A stretch of 64,000 bases of DNA from Himantopus leucocephalus (lineage: Eukaryota; Chordata; Aves; Charadriiformes; Recurvirostridae): the NCBI GenBank assembly GCA_003993805.1, contig RSEF01000003.1, forward strand, positions 102,245,790-102,309,789, given 5' to 3'. Numbering within the stretch: position 1 is the stretch's first letter; each line of letters starts with the position of its first letter. Of the stretch, positions 33,093 through 45,290 are shown piece after piece. Both the position numbers and the translations under genes were made by a program. The notes under the pieces are model-generated. The model made no database searches and was not told the DNA's origin. It worked only from the letters and a program-made list of their open reading frames with translations.

Positions 33093-35509
33093 TTTTGGTT
33101 GGGATCATTAATATAAAGTAAAGACTGGAGCAAAGGTATTCCCTGAACCAACCCGTTTTTCTAAGGCATATGTTCTAATTATTATGGTTTTGCTCCTGAA
33201 AATATACTTGTTCACTTAGCAACAGTCTATTATTAAACATCTATCAAAAAGGTAATTGTGTGCTTGTGTTTTCTTACTTTTCCCTTTTTTCGTCAGTGAT
33301 CACCTTAGAAAATGGTAGAAAGTGTTACTTTTTTTGACTCAAATGGTCAAGCAAAATATTCAGTCTTCCAAGAGAAGCTGATAAAATCAGGCAATATTCT
33401 TTATTTACAGAAAATACATCCCTTTTCCATAACAAAATTAGTGCCAAGGTAGCAGAGAGACTTTTTCTTGGCTTACAGATTCAGGTCTTTTCAGCCAACC
33501 CCTTGCCAAAAGCTTTCCTTTCTCATTTTTTCCTCAAGACCAGACTATAAGAGCTTTGTCTCTGCGCCCCTGTTGTGCTTAGCTGCCTCTCTGTCTCACA
33601 CAAAGCTGGCTTCACATCTCTTCCTTGTCTCTGTATTTTTTTACAAAATCCTTGAAGAAAAACATCCAACTGAATGGTCTGGCTCATTGTCCAAATTTCT
33701 GTATGGGTAATGGTTTTCTGTCATTTACCAAAACAGTATTTCTTTTTTCCTTTATCTACTCTAAATAAAAGGTGGTTTTCAAAAGGTAGTTCAATGCATC
33801 CACATCCTCTCTCCTCCTCCCCCAATATTAATTTCATCCTTTGCCTCCATAAAAAAAAAAAAAGGCAATTTCCCCTATGGCTTGATGAGAAAGAAAGCCA
33901 CGATTTCCAGATGATACAAATTAAATATGGATATAATTGCATGGGGTTTTTTATATGAGGGCAATTTTACCTCAGCCCAAATTGGTTTTGTGGCTGTCCA
34001 AGTCTGCCTCACTGCTTCCCACCCAATTTGCTTTCAACCACCCAGGATGGGCATCTTTCACTGAGCCCCCGAGGAACGTCTATTGTTGCTGTGAATTCTG
34101 CTGACTGAGACAGGTCTTACTCATTTTGTTCTAATGGAAAATTCATCTCTGTCACAGGAGTATCCTGCCATCAGTCTGCGCCGAGAACTCACATCGACAT
34201 CAATGGGAGCTTTGCGTGAATTGTACAGGTAGGGTATCTTCGTCATTATTTATTAAACACTAATGGAGTCCCAGACCCAGATCATTAAAAGTTACAGTTG
34301 AGATGCAGTCAGTATAAAATCAGTGATTCTTTAGGACTGGTGGAGTTTTCATTTATTCTCTGTTTCTTTGCTGGGTTTCCACTGTATTCAACAGGGGAAC
34401 AGGGTGGTTTTTTGCTTCAACACTAGTCTAAGTGTGACAGTGAACTACTGAAACTATTTGGGCAACCAACTAGAAAAAGTGTATTATGATGAATCTTCTA
34501 GAAGATGACCTGTATTAAAGGCAGGGTCAAGGTAGTCCTGTGTTGATATCTGTATTTGTTTGATAGGGATCAAAAATCTATATTTTGTGTTGTATATCTC
34601 ATATTTACCCCTACTAGGATTATGCAGTGTTCTGATCAACCCACCAAAGTCTTCCAAGACAACCAGACTAAATGAAAGAACCAACCTTTGTTTTATTAAT
34701 CTCACAAAATTTATCTGCCTTATCGTCTTGTACAAATCATGATTCTTTTTCCTTTTGTTGTTTTTGTTGTGTCCTTCCATGATTTAAATCAGTCTGTGAA
34801 GGTCCTGATTCGTCCTCAGTTTTCTGTGCCTTACTTTGTCTGCCTTGGTGATAACGGGACTTGACTAAGGTGAAGATGGCAACTCGTGATGTGGAATTAT
34901 TTCAAAGGCTGTTTAATCCAGAAATTAGTCTCCTGAAGCACCAAGCTGTTGCAGAGTCTTAGCACATCGCTTTTGATCCAGCCAGATCTACTTTCTCTTG
35001 TCCTGTTATTAATGAGGAAAACCAGACCTGGAGCCTTATTTTTGTGCTATTGATCACATTTTGCACCACAAATCACTCCTTGTGCACAATCCTTCAGCTG
35101 CCTCCTGCGAGGAATTCAGTGAGTACAGAGTGAATTTCTAATCAGCTGCGACTGTTCAGCGCTACGGCTGGTAATTACGCTACCAGTGCCTGTATCTGCG
35201 AGTGTTACACATTTGTATTTGCTTCTTGCTGAGATCACACAGTTGGGAAAGCAATCATGCTCCATTACTCCTGGGTTTGACTCTTGGCCCATATGGCTGC
35301 TCGCGGACAGTCTTTCAGCGCTTTGCTTCATTTATAGCTAACACGGTTAATGACTCTTTGCTTTCTGCACGTCTCCTGATCTGCTGAAAGTTGCAGCTGT
35401 TCTTTGTTAGCAGAAGCGTGAAAGCTTTCCCTCTCCTACATTGCAGATTTCTGTTCTAACTAGTGGTAACTGGACTAGCACTCTTTTTTTTGGGGATGTG
35501 AGGAAGGGA
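33093..35509. other. Unique DNA with one exon-shaped segment, no gene supported
   Basis: An A12 run lies at about 33851. At 34158-34228 a segment is bounded by 'ctctgtcacag' and 'gtaggg', and its plus frame is open. Its core 'acatcgacatcaatgggagctttgcgtga' also resembles an old amniote repeat phrase, so I do not call an exon. Confidence 0.45.
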
Positions 35510-36105
35510 GAGATGAAGCAAGTGGTTGCCCTTTTACTACCAGCAATTATATCTGGGAATGGATTATATGAGAGGTTTCAGTCTGGCTTCAGGGAGTACC
35601 ACAGTCCTGGGATTGCTTTACTTAAGGTCACAAATGATTTATCACCAGCTGCTGATTCAAGTTAAATTACAGTACTCCTGCTGATGGATCTTTCTGCTGC
35701 TTTCAATACAGTAGATCTTGGAACTTTGCTGAATCATTTGAAGCAATTGCTTAGATTGTGAAGCACCATCCTGGATCGGTATCATTCAGAATTGATGGTG
35801 TATTATCAGGTTGTGACTTGGGAATTGTGGATCAAGTTCTGCCTCACTGGTCGCATTGCTTCTCAGAATAGAATATCCTATAATTCTCTTTCTTTTTTTT
35901 TGCTACAGATGTGGACAGAATTCTCTAGCAGCATAATATTAATTTTCACTGCAACACAAACAACATATAGATGTATTTGTCTTTTACAATTTAGCTTCTT
36001 GCTGCAGTTTGGACCACATCTGTTTGTTTTACCAAAGTGTGATCTTGGATGGTCACAAATGGTTTGAAACTGAACTGAGATAAAACATAAATGCTTTTGG
36101 CAAAT
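35510..36105 (+). mobile_element. L2-like (CR1/L2 superfamily) reverse-transcriptase fossil
   Basis: The plus frame from 35513 reads QVVALLLPAIISGNGLYERF, then QSGFREYHS and ALLKVTNDL, then after one TAA (35663-35665) LLLMDLSAAFNTVD. These are the successive conserved blocks of L2-type LINE reverse transcriptase (..FQSGFR.HHSTETALLKVTNDLL..LLDLSAAFDTVDH), including the first catalytic Asp. After a decayed stretch the later block reappears at 36046 as WMVTNGLKLN, stop, DKT, matching WM..N.LKLN.DKTE. It carries several stops and shifts, so the copy is dead and old. L2 was active long before modern birds, and recognisable protein-level copies are scarce in them. Confidence 0.82.
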
Positions 36106-36722
36106 CCTCTCTGTCTACTAGGTGGTTCTTTCTAGGCAATCGAAACTATCTATGCATGTCTAAAGTATGCATCTGGAGCTGGTCAGAACATTTCCATTAA
36201 ATGAAATCTCATCAAAATATGCTGCTCTGTCAGAGCCAAAACATTTTGCAGAAAACATGTCTGTTTACGTGAAGCTTTAATCAGGGAGGTGTTCAAGATT
36301 CAATACTATTGGTCACTTCTGATGGCAAAGACAGAGAAAGCATGCAGTCCGTTTTGAAAACCCAAGATTTTTCATCTCAAACCAATCATTTCAGAAAAAC
36401 ATTCAAGAGGTTCTGGTTTTGTTCCCATGCCAACTGCAAACAATGTTGACACCACAAAAGCTGCCATGAAACAGAATTACCATCCTCTGAAAGGGATGCT
36501 CAGAAAAGCTGTACCTGCATCATCACATCAGCTGTGCGGTCTTCCTCCACAGAGCACTGCGCGTAGGTTAGGGTGAGTTCAGAAGCTGAGGGGCTGGAAC
36601 AGCGTGGGGCTCTGACATGGTAATTGGCAGTTGGTCGCTGGCCTTTCACTGCCTGGGAAATTGTAACCAACAGGAACATCTGCTTTGTGATGACAGACTG
36701 AGGGAAAAACACTTTCCATCCA
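36106..36722. other. Unique or very old repeat-derived DNA, no gene
   Basis: The part 36180-36420 shares the AAAACATTTTG-rich wording seen near 19.7 kb and 55.1 kb. Nothing can be named. Confidence 0.4.
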
Positions 36723-36943
36723 TGAAAAAATAATTCCTATTTAGAGAAAAGAAAAAATTCAAAATCTACTGTTTTCCAGAGATTAAAATCTGGAGGAAAA
36801 TTATGTGGTCAATCAGCATGCACCAGTACTTATANCTGAAAAAATAATTCCTATTTAGAGAAAAGATAAAAATTCAAAATCTACTGTTTTCCAGAGATTT
36901 GGAGGAAAATTATGTGGTCAATCAGCATGCACCAGTACTTATA
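36723..36943. repeat. ~110-bp direct copies with indels flanking a single N at 36835
   Basis: Positions 36723-36834 and 36837-36943 are the same sequence differing by a 1-bp insertion (aagaaaaaattc/aagataaaaattc) and a 6-bp deletion next to 'gatt..tggagg'. The N is at the junction. The indels show these are distinct alleles or diverged reads rather than one read duplicated. Confidence 0.9.
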
Positions 36944-37159
36944 ACTTTTAAATATATTTTTGATATTGCAAGGTTTTTTGCTTATTGCTTAATTAAAGTT
37001 TTAAAACTTCTTTTTACAAACTTTCAAGTGAGAGAAATAAGCATATAAAAGTGCTTAATATCTCAAAGTCTCTACAAATCTTTACAATTTGCCATCCTTA
37101 AGCATTTATTCTTATAGGTTTTTGTTTCCTAATCTCAAGGGTAAGCCCAGCTGAATTCT
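36944..37159. other. Unique AT-rich DNA
   Basis: Nothing recognised. Confidence 0.5.
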
Positions 37160-37860
37160 GTCAAAGCAATAGACCCTTGTCTCCGAGAGAGGGGTCTAGC
37201 CATGACTCATTTCCCCAAGCTCTGGACAAATGGGACTCTTCAGACACATTTCTGTTTCTGCTGCTCTTCACGGAGCCTGTCTTGGCAAGCCTGGTGACCA
37301 CCCCACGAGACAGACAACCCTCCCCAGGTCCTGCAGCCCCAAACACAGACCTTGCGAATCCATGTGCTGGGGCCAGGCACCGCAGGGTGCTGGGACTGTG
37401 CAGCACTGCAGTGCTTCAGGAGCTGCAGCTCCATCTCTGGAAACCCTGCACCATCTGTTTCAACAGACCTCCGAGATCTTCAGGTCAAGCGCTCACCTTC
37501 AAGCAGAGGAGCATGTCTGCTTCCCAGTGTTTTAGGTAGATTTATCTCCTTTAGAAATGGCAGGGAGCGCTTTTAGCAAGGCCACTCCAAGATCAGACAG
37601 TGAACAAAAGACCTGTGCAGCAGACAAGGGTGGACACAATTGCAGTTTGAACGGCAGAGCTGATTGCTTCCCCAGACCGGGGCACGCTCTTGAGGCATGG
37701 ACATACAGATGTCCCTTTTCCCCCCATGCTGGGGCAGCTCCTTGTGGGAAATTGAGATGCTTTCCTTGTGGGACACAAAGGCATGTTTTGAGAAGCGCAG
37801 GAAAACCCCTTAATCTCCATCCTTCCCCTTCCCCAGGCTGGGCAGAAAGTGTGCAAGAGA
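37160..37860. other. GC-richer patch with many overlapping frames, no gene supported
   Basis: Open frames in nearly all six readings (up to 122 codons) reflect locally high GC. No recognisable protein motif, Kozak context plus splice pattern or repeat is evident. It may hide a diverged exon or a regulatory island. Confidence 0.35.
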
Positions 37861-40387
37861 TTTGCTTTGTTGTAAACTGCTCAGTAGCAAAAATATCTGT
37901 ATATCAGATTAAAACACATAAATAATTGCCATTTGGAGTGTGTCACACAATGCACAGCAACAGGCTGCTCGGGCAAACAGCTCTCTAATTTGGTAAAACA
38001 AAGATTGCAGAGGAATGGAAAAATATTTTATCTTTACATACATGCCACCCCCACATAACTGTTGATGGCCACCAAATGCACAGCTCTGCTTTGCATTTGC
38101 CACCGTCTACGGGGTCAACTGGTTGTTACACACTGGAAAAACATTGCAGATGCCTCATTATAACTCGGTGCATTAACACTAGCAGTCTGCCACTAATCTC
38201 CAATTATCCCCATTGCTCAGCACCTGATCTTGAAAGGATTAGGAACATAAAAAATAAACTAAAACAAATTGGACTAAAATATTTAAATAAGATGATCATG
38301 AAATTCATAAGACCATGAAAATATTGCAGGGAAAATACCTCTAATGATTTTTTTAAAATTCTTGCAGTGCCTTTATTCTTTATTCTTTACTTTATCTCAA
38401 CTGTTGCACAGTCCTGAAGATCCTCATGTTTTTCTGCCTGATTGTATACAAGGTGCTGCAGAGTCCACACTTAGTTTTAGGTTGCTCGATGTCAATCACT
38501 TCCTTCTTGTAGATCCAGAAAACACTACCCGCACCTACTACACTAGGAAATGTAACAAGTGCCAAAAGTAATGTGCTACACTTAATAAACAAGCATTTGT
38601 ATTTTACTTTACAATAATTTGAGCATAGCTTAAAGAAGCCCGAACTGTATAGGGAGACAGCCATATCAGGTTTATTCTAAATACTGAATTATTACACCAG
38701 TTATAGTAATCGTCCAGAAAATTTTGGAAATTAAAAGCTCCTTTCTCCCACAGCACTTAAATATCATTCTGTACCAGATGGAACATGCACTTTCTTTTGT
38801 AAAAAAACAAAGGAGTTAAAACTGAAGTTAGTGAAACAGCAAGCATCTACTGGATTTCTTTTTGTTACATGTATGTAGAAATAAAAAACAAAATCATTTT
38901 GATTCTATGAAATTAACAGCAACCTGACATGAGATGAATCAACAGGAAGAAACCTATTCATGGGAGGTAATTCCTTACCCTGCAACTACAAATTGGTTAT
39001 AGTAGATATATTTTCCCTATATACAAACCTTACTTTTACTCTTACTACACGATGGGAATAAGTCCATTAATATCAGGATGCACACAGGTAGTCCTGCCAA
39101 AGACTGGGAACACAGTTGCACAAGTGGTATTATTCAAGTGGAAGATTGCGCAACTCTCTTGTTGCTAGATACTATATTTTGTTTCAGCAGCGAAACTCAC
39201 GTCTTGTACTCTATGTTACCCCATCATCCAAAACGGTTACATCTTTAGTACTGAGCAGATTTGAATGGTTATTTGGACTCCAGACCGTCTGAGTTACCCA
39301 GTTTGGGGCACAGAACCATAAGCATTTACTAACATGTCTAAGGGGACAGTAAATTGGTCATGGATCTTGGGAGCTTTCAAGCCAGCTTTGCTGCCAAAGA
39401 CAACATATCACATAGTGACACCCTCACATTTCAAGCCATAAAAGCATCGGAAGGGCGAAACCCTTACAAAATGTCTCCTTGGTTGGCTCACTGGCAGAAA
39501 CAGTATGTCACACTTTGGACATTTTCTTTCCTTATATTTGCTCCCCCCATGAATTAGAAATTCATAGTTTTCCCCTTCAGTCTCTGAGATGATATTCTTG
39601 CTCACTGGCTAAGTCTAGCTTGATAACACACACTCCAACACTGATTTAACTGCTACAGCCGAAGAATATATTTTATTTTTACATCGAGTGGTCCTTTCTG
39701 CCCTTCGTCTTTGCTGTTTGTTGCCTGGCTCTAGCTTTACACTTTATTGTTCTATTTTTATTGCATTGCCTAAAACTACTGCAAAGAGCACAGTATTCCC
39801 TGTTTTAATGCCTCGTCTTTACAAAATTGTCTATTGGAATACATAGGTGGGGTTTTTCAGAAACATTTAACATTGACAGTATCTTTGGCATCATAATTTG
39901 AAAAAATAATTTTTATATTTTAAATCTTAGCTATGTTCTTATGGGCATGAACTGATCAAATCTGTTTTTTGTCTTTTGTCTTGCGTTTCCATACTCCCCT
40001 TAGGCACTCTGCTGATAATGACTTGACTTGCTTATTTATACAAATGACTTCTTGTACATTTCTCAAAGCCATTTACAAAGGCACCAAGTATTATCATGAT
40101 CTCTGCAGATGTGGAAAGGAGCTGGGAAGACCTGACTTTGTTGCACAGTGCCTGAGTAGGAGACTCCAGTGCTATCGCCACTCCAGTACTTCAACAACTT
40201 TTGATCTTAATTTGTAAAAGTCCTTCCCAAGATTTGAGTATGTCAGGAAAAACAGAAATCAATGAGACTTTCTCCAGTTTAAGAAGAACATAACAAGTGT
40301 ATTCATGAGGGCTGGGTGAGTGGAGTAATCTTCTAGAAAAAACCTAATCACTGAAATGCCCAGTAGAAATGAAGTCCACAGAGGATG
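37861..40387. other. Unique DNA, no gene supported
   Basis: At 38344-38664 both strands are open for 75-90 codons with protein-like composition but no known family. The minus frame ends just before A-rich sequence. I do not call it. Confidence 0.45.
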
Positions 40388-40693
40388 TATGAAACTCTTT
40401 TCAGGTCTCTTTTCAGTGGTGCCCAGTGACAGGACAAGAGGTAATGGGCACAAACTTGAGTATAGGAAGTCCCATCTCAACATGAGGAAAAACTTCTTTA
40501 CTTTCAGGGTGGCAGAGCACTGGAACAGGGTGCCCAGAGAGGTTGTGGAGTCGTCTTCTCTGGAAATATTCAAAAGCCGCCTGGATGCAATCCTGTGCAA
40601 CCTGCTGTAGGTGACCTTACTTTGGCATGGCAGTTGGACTAGATGATCTCTGAAGGGGCCTTCCTGCCATTCTGTGATTCTGTCATTCTATGA
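40388..40693 (+). mobile_element. CR1 retrotransposon of a second lineage, 3' end
   Basis: The plus frame encodes the last ~70 residues of ORF2: GLFSVVPSDRTRGNG, then LNMRKNFFTFRVAEHWNRVP and VVESSSLEIFKSRLDA, with the natural stop TAG at 40608-40610. The 3' UTR 'gtgaccttactttggcatggcagttggactagatgatctctg' and tail ATTCTGTGATTCTGTCATTCTATGA follow. The 'ctgctgtaggtgacc' junction and '(t)tggactagatgatctc' distinguish it from the 'aacctggtctagtggg' copies at 6.1, 21.0, 45.9 and 61.9 kb. The frame is uninterrupted over the retained part, suggesting it is younger than many fossils here, but it is 5'-truncated and inactive. Confidence 0.95.
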
Positions 40694-43600
40694 AATGATT
40701 AAAAAACCACATACTATTATCACAATTATAACTTACATTATAATCATAGCCGTTCCTCTAAAAATATAAACTCTCAAACATGGGAGTCCACAAATCTCTG
40801 AGAAAAATTCTGGAAGCAGACTAATCAAATTCCCGTTCTACTACTAGACAAGCCTATCCTGCTGAATCTTCCCTCTACACACTGTTTAAACCTCAGTGTT
40901 TTATAGGTTTGGGGTAGTGGTCTTTTGGTTTGGAGTTGGAGTTTTGTTTTGCTTTTGGAGTTTTGTCTGGGGCTGTTATGTAGGGGTTTTTTTCTATTTG
41001 GACCAAGACAGACTCCCATTGAAACTCCACGCTGTATCTGATGAGGTTCCTTAAGCCTTTCACCCAACTGCTCTTTTCAATTTTGTTTTAGGCTGCAGAA
41101 TTACTTACTATGTAAAATATGTGCCAGCCTTTTTGCTCCATGTCATTTGTACTCACATCAATTTGCTTCTGACAGTTGGATGTTTTGGTACCACAGCTGA
41201 CTGTTTTAGCGAACCTCACTTGTGACATTTTAGTTCTAATATTTTGGGCACTAATTTATATAGCACCAGAAATACCCGTATGTTTACAATACAGCCTTCC
41301 ACAAACAGCAGACGGGGAGGGGGGAAAGGGGCAAGAGAACTTTCACAGTGATGGGAAACGGCAGCGAAGAGCCAATTGCATCTGAAGTTGGTGAGAGAGA
41401 AGTGCAGTGTAGGAGCATGAAGAGTCCCCGACATAGCAGTATGGACTTAGAGACTGCGGATCTGTGAGGGCTCTAGGAGAGACCTAGGATCTACTGCTAT
41501 CACCACCCAAAAGCACTGAGGGGAAATTCTAATTTGTGACCCAGCTCACCCGGGTTTGGAGCTTGACCTGCCTCCCAGGTACCCAGGGTAGAACGGCCCT
41601 TTGGGAAGCCATCGTCTGCCTGGCTTGAAAACCAGCAGCCCTGCAGCACTGGCAGAGACAGCACGGCACTAACAGCTTCTTTCTCAGAGATGAGGGCCAG
41701 GGAAGATTGCTTGATCTGAACTCCTGGGACCTCCAGCCTGTAATTAGCCTGATTTGCTGCCTTAAACTTTCTCCCTGCATATTCCCAACTAGTGAGGCTA
41801 ATAAAAACTCCTGAACACGGGAAGTTTCTGACTGGCCTGCAATGCCTACTGCAGATTCCCTGTACCCATCCAGCCCTACAAACACTAGGGGAAGAAAAGA
41901 CATGTATGGGAAGCCCCTCCTAGCTCAGCAGGGCCAGCAGCAGGTTCTCCTCCCTCCAGCCCATCTAAACGTCACAGAATGGAGGTAAAAATCACAGCAG
42001 GAATGCGACATACAAGGAAATGACCCAACTTCCAAAATGTGCAGTAGCTGTGATTGGAGTGGATCGTTTAGTTGCATTTTGCTTTGTATCCTCCACTTAG
42101 TCAAAATGAGACGTGCTTTGTCTTTGCATGTATAAGGTCACATGAATAGAAGGGGGCAGAGCCTGTTGTCCCCACCTGCCACTATGGGCCTGTGTGGCTC
42201 ACCCAGCTGGAAGAGGTTAAGAATCATTGTCCTACACAGAAAGTATAGGAAAAAACCATCTGACAAGCAGTTTTCCATGCTCTTCTCAGTACTCCTAGTA
42301 AAAATAATTACAGTAAAAGCATAAGACCTCAGACTAAGCAGCACTTCACTCCCTTCTCCCAGATACTTTTCCCTTTGGGATCTTAAGTTAAAGCCCAAAA
42401 CACCACAGGTCAGGCACTGCTTTGGGGCGATTCTAGTATCATAATAGTGTTAACGGCTCAGAAATGAATAGCATATGCTTGGCTGGATCAGGCTGGCCAA
42501 AGAGCTTTGAACATCAAACTATCTGACCCTTGACACTAGACAGGTTGATTTATTATACTGTTAGCCCTCCTGACAACATGCACTGTGGGCTTGGTACTGT
42601 CTGGTCATTTTTCAAGCTCTTTGCACATTACTGGCACCTATATCCTCTAACACATTACATCAGACAGCTCAGCTGCAGAATGCTAAAAGCCCCTCTCTTC
42701 CTCCATCACTCCCTCCTTCCTTCCCTCCCTGCATCCCCCTCTCCCTGTTTTCTCAAGTAGTGAATGAATATGTGAACCTAATGCAAGATAGGAGGTTAAT
42801 GTTTGTATCAGTAGAAAGAATAAATATGCATGATGTAGGTAAGGTCAAAAGGATAGAGTAGAGGGTGTTACGATATTGTATTTGTGATGATGCTTATTAA
42901 GTGATGTCCAATTACCCATAAAAGATTTTCCCTAATCCAGGAAACTCACAGTTTCATAAAAAGTCATACTTTTTGTGTACCAGGGAATAATCCAAGCCAG
43001 GGGACAAACCAAGAACGGATTTTTGAGTAAAAGAGTCACAATATCCTCTACATTTCAAAGGGTTAAAAACTACTACTGTTCTGTAGGGGTAAGGAACTAC
43101 ATTTCATCAATGGCCACAGCCAGAAGCACCAAGTTTGTAGGCCCCAGGGACAAAAAGGCTTACCTCTACAGCAAGGGTGAACAGCTTATAGCTCTTGAAC
43201 TAAACACAGCTTGTAAATGTGTTGTCAGTATTCATCACATGCGTCATGTTAATGTGCTACATCACATGCAGGGCTGGCACGGGGACGGCTGAAGAATATC
43301 AGTCCACACCTGTGGGAGGAAATAAGTCAACTGCACCTGTTAAGGCAACCATCATCAGACCATCCTCCAACCCATTTTCACATGACCAAGTCAACCACAC
43401 ACCACAACAGAGTGGTTCCTTGTGTATCCACTCTCCTTGCTCTCTGAAGCAGACTTTGCACCAGCCACCTGACCAAACACTGACAGCAACTGAAATTCTA
43501 GCCACTACTTGCTACAAAAAAGACACAAAAAAGGCATGCAACTCAGTTTAGGCAATTATTGACAAAGAATTGTTTTATGATACCAGAGTGAACTTCAGCA

Positions 43601-44124
43601 TCCTTGTAAGAGTGAAAAAGAAAAAAGAACCACCCTCAGTCTAACAGCACTAAAATTAGAAATCGGGAATTGCATAGAAATAAAGAGGCCCACTGAAGGA
43701 AAAAAAAAGGCAGCTAAAGGATAAATGCTTGTAAACAACAAAGGAGACTGTTTTAAGACATCACAGTGAAAGCATGCTATGCAGCAAAAAGATTTTAAAA
43801 GTCTTTTTCCCTCAGCCCCACACATGTGCATATCACAGAAGGGTGGTAAGAAGACATCCTGCTGAAAATAGAAGCTTTGACGAATAAGGAAAACAGGAAA
43901 TAGAATAAACGAGAAATGTAAATTTAAACAGCTACAAGGAGAAGCAAAAAGATTAAGGATGCAACCTGTTAATGCCGTAAAGAGTATGAAAAAACACCTC
44001 TTTCCCCACGCAGAAGTAGAAAGCTTGCCAGTGTTCACCCAGCGGTGATCAAAGAGTCAAGACAAGGTAAAAGAAGACAAGACCATAACATAGTAGTTAA
44101 ATGAATGGTTTGTATTACTGTTCA
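40694..44124. other. Unique DNA, no gene seen
   Basis: Includes a pyrimidine-rich (CCTT)n-like tract at about 42690-42745 and a GC-richer block at 41530-41900 with a 124-codon minus frame of no known family. The 147-codon minus frame at 43595-44038 is a shadow of A-rich plus-strand sequence. Confidence 0.5.
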
Positions 44125-44236
44125 TTATACAAATCTATACATTATGTACGATATGTACATTATTATTGTACATTATGTATAATATGTACAATATATACAT
44201 TATATACAGTATGTACATTACACAAATATATATATT
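44125..44236. repeat. Degenerate TA-rich tandem repeat (ACATTATGTA..ATATGT)
   Basis: Units of about 18 bp built from ACATTATGTA(c/t)(g/a)ATATGT alternate with shorter units (ACATTATTATTGT, ACAATATAT). The DNA is highly self-complementary and could extrude hairpins. Confidence 0.75.
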
Positions 44237-44555
44237 TTGCAGCCCTTCTCTGCAGGGGGAATATGCCAAAGAACTGCTTCAAGGCTGAGGGTCAGCAGAG
44301 GGAGTCCCAGAACAGACCAGACTGTACTTATTCACACCTTCTTAAAAATCTGGGTGTTGTGAGGTGTAATTTAATATTCACATTAACTTTGACACCGACA
44401 CGTGATGTTAATTCTTTTAGAGATCGTTGAAGAACTGGAAACCGCACATACCAATTTTCATGCTAGGTAAAGTGGTTACACTGAGAAGAAAGCACAGAAT
44501 TAGAACACATGTTCAAATACGATACAACGGGTAAGTGGCTAACTGACTTTTGTAC

Positions 44556-44938
44556 TACGAGTCATGTCTTACAAATCGAGTAAATTTCTTTGAAGAAGCA
44601 ACGAGCAGGTGGAGCAAGATGATACAAAAGGACCTGAAGGCATCCATTTGCAGAGACACTTAAAGAAACTAAACTGCCACACATTACAAGGGAAAAACCT
44701 TTGCACACATAATTATTTTTGAAATGACGGGGAAACATATGTGTAAATGGACTGTAAAAGACCATTGATAGTGACAAAGTTTCAGGATGATGATACGTTC
44801 ACTAACCCTACAACAGAGGCTTTCAAAAGCTCTCCAGTCTTCAGCGAGTGGGCTGTCAGCTGAACTGCAACACTGACAAATGCAAAATCAGCAGCACGGG
44901 AAAAACAGCACTAATATATTGATGGTATGTATATTAAC
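44556..44938 (+). mobile_element. Old CR1 ORF2 fossil, left half of an interrupted element
   Basis: The plus strand retains reverse-transcriptase blocks in order. YESCLTNRVNFFEEATSRW at 44556 matches CR1 ..SCLTNLV.FFEEVT. VTKFQDDDTF at 44771 is the YADDT-equivalent KFADDT region. SEWA then shifts by one frame into CQLNCNTDKCKISSTGKT at 44854 (compare WQ..FN.DKCKVMH.GK). The expected continuation appears only after the minus-strand CR1 that follows, at 45291. The copy is decayed, with shifts and stops. Confidence 0.75.
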
Positions 44939-44944
44939 TACTGC

Positions 44945-45290
44945 TGCTCAGGAACATGACATAGGAATGGCCTTTCTGAGTCAGGTCCATTGAACCTAAT
45001 ATTCTGCCTGACTGAGGCCAATAGCAAAAGTTTAGAGAGAAGTATGAAAGAGCAGTTAATGGTCCTTTCCCAGCATATTCTCCCAGCTCCTGACGGTCCG
45101 TGATGCATGAATCTCTGGAACCAACAGCATTCCCTCTGCAATATTTAATAGCCGCTGATGAATTTTTCTTTCATTGATTTGTTTAATTATTTCTTTTAAT
45201 CCGTGTAAATCTGCGATATCTGTACTATGCTATAGTAACAAGTTCCTCAGTGAAATACTACATTTTATGAGAAGAAATTAGGACAGTTCT
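44945..45290 (-). mobile_element. Old CR1 3' end inserted into the CR1 fossil
   Basis: Read on the minus strand, the right part corresponds to the end of ORF2 (the 'aagaaat..gaacttgtt' segment) followed by 'ttaaatattgcagagggaatgctgttggttccagag'. It ends towards the left with 'ggacctgactcagaaaggccattcctatgtc', the 3' terminus of old CR1 lineages shared with crocodilians and turtles (compare 'ggacctttggtctgacccag..ggccgttcttatg'). Its orientation is opposite to the flanking fossil, and the flanking RT blocks resume directly after it, so it is a secondary insertion. Confidence 0.72.

Noticed and set aside
38344..38664. Both-strand open frames with protein-like composition
   Set aside because: Neither strand matches a family I know and the two readings compete; insufficient to call an exon.
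41535..41880. Possible second solo LTR (TGTGAC..CCTACA with an internal AATAAA)
   Set aside because: The flanks (taatt / aacac) are not duplicates and I recognise no LTR family across the interval.
43595..44038. 147-codon minus-strand frame rich in F, L, S and C
   Set aside because: Composition is that of the complement of A-rich DNA; no signal peptide plus domain logic and no known family.
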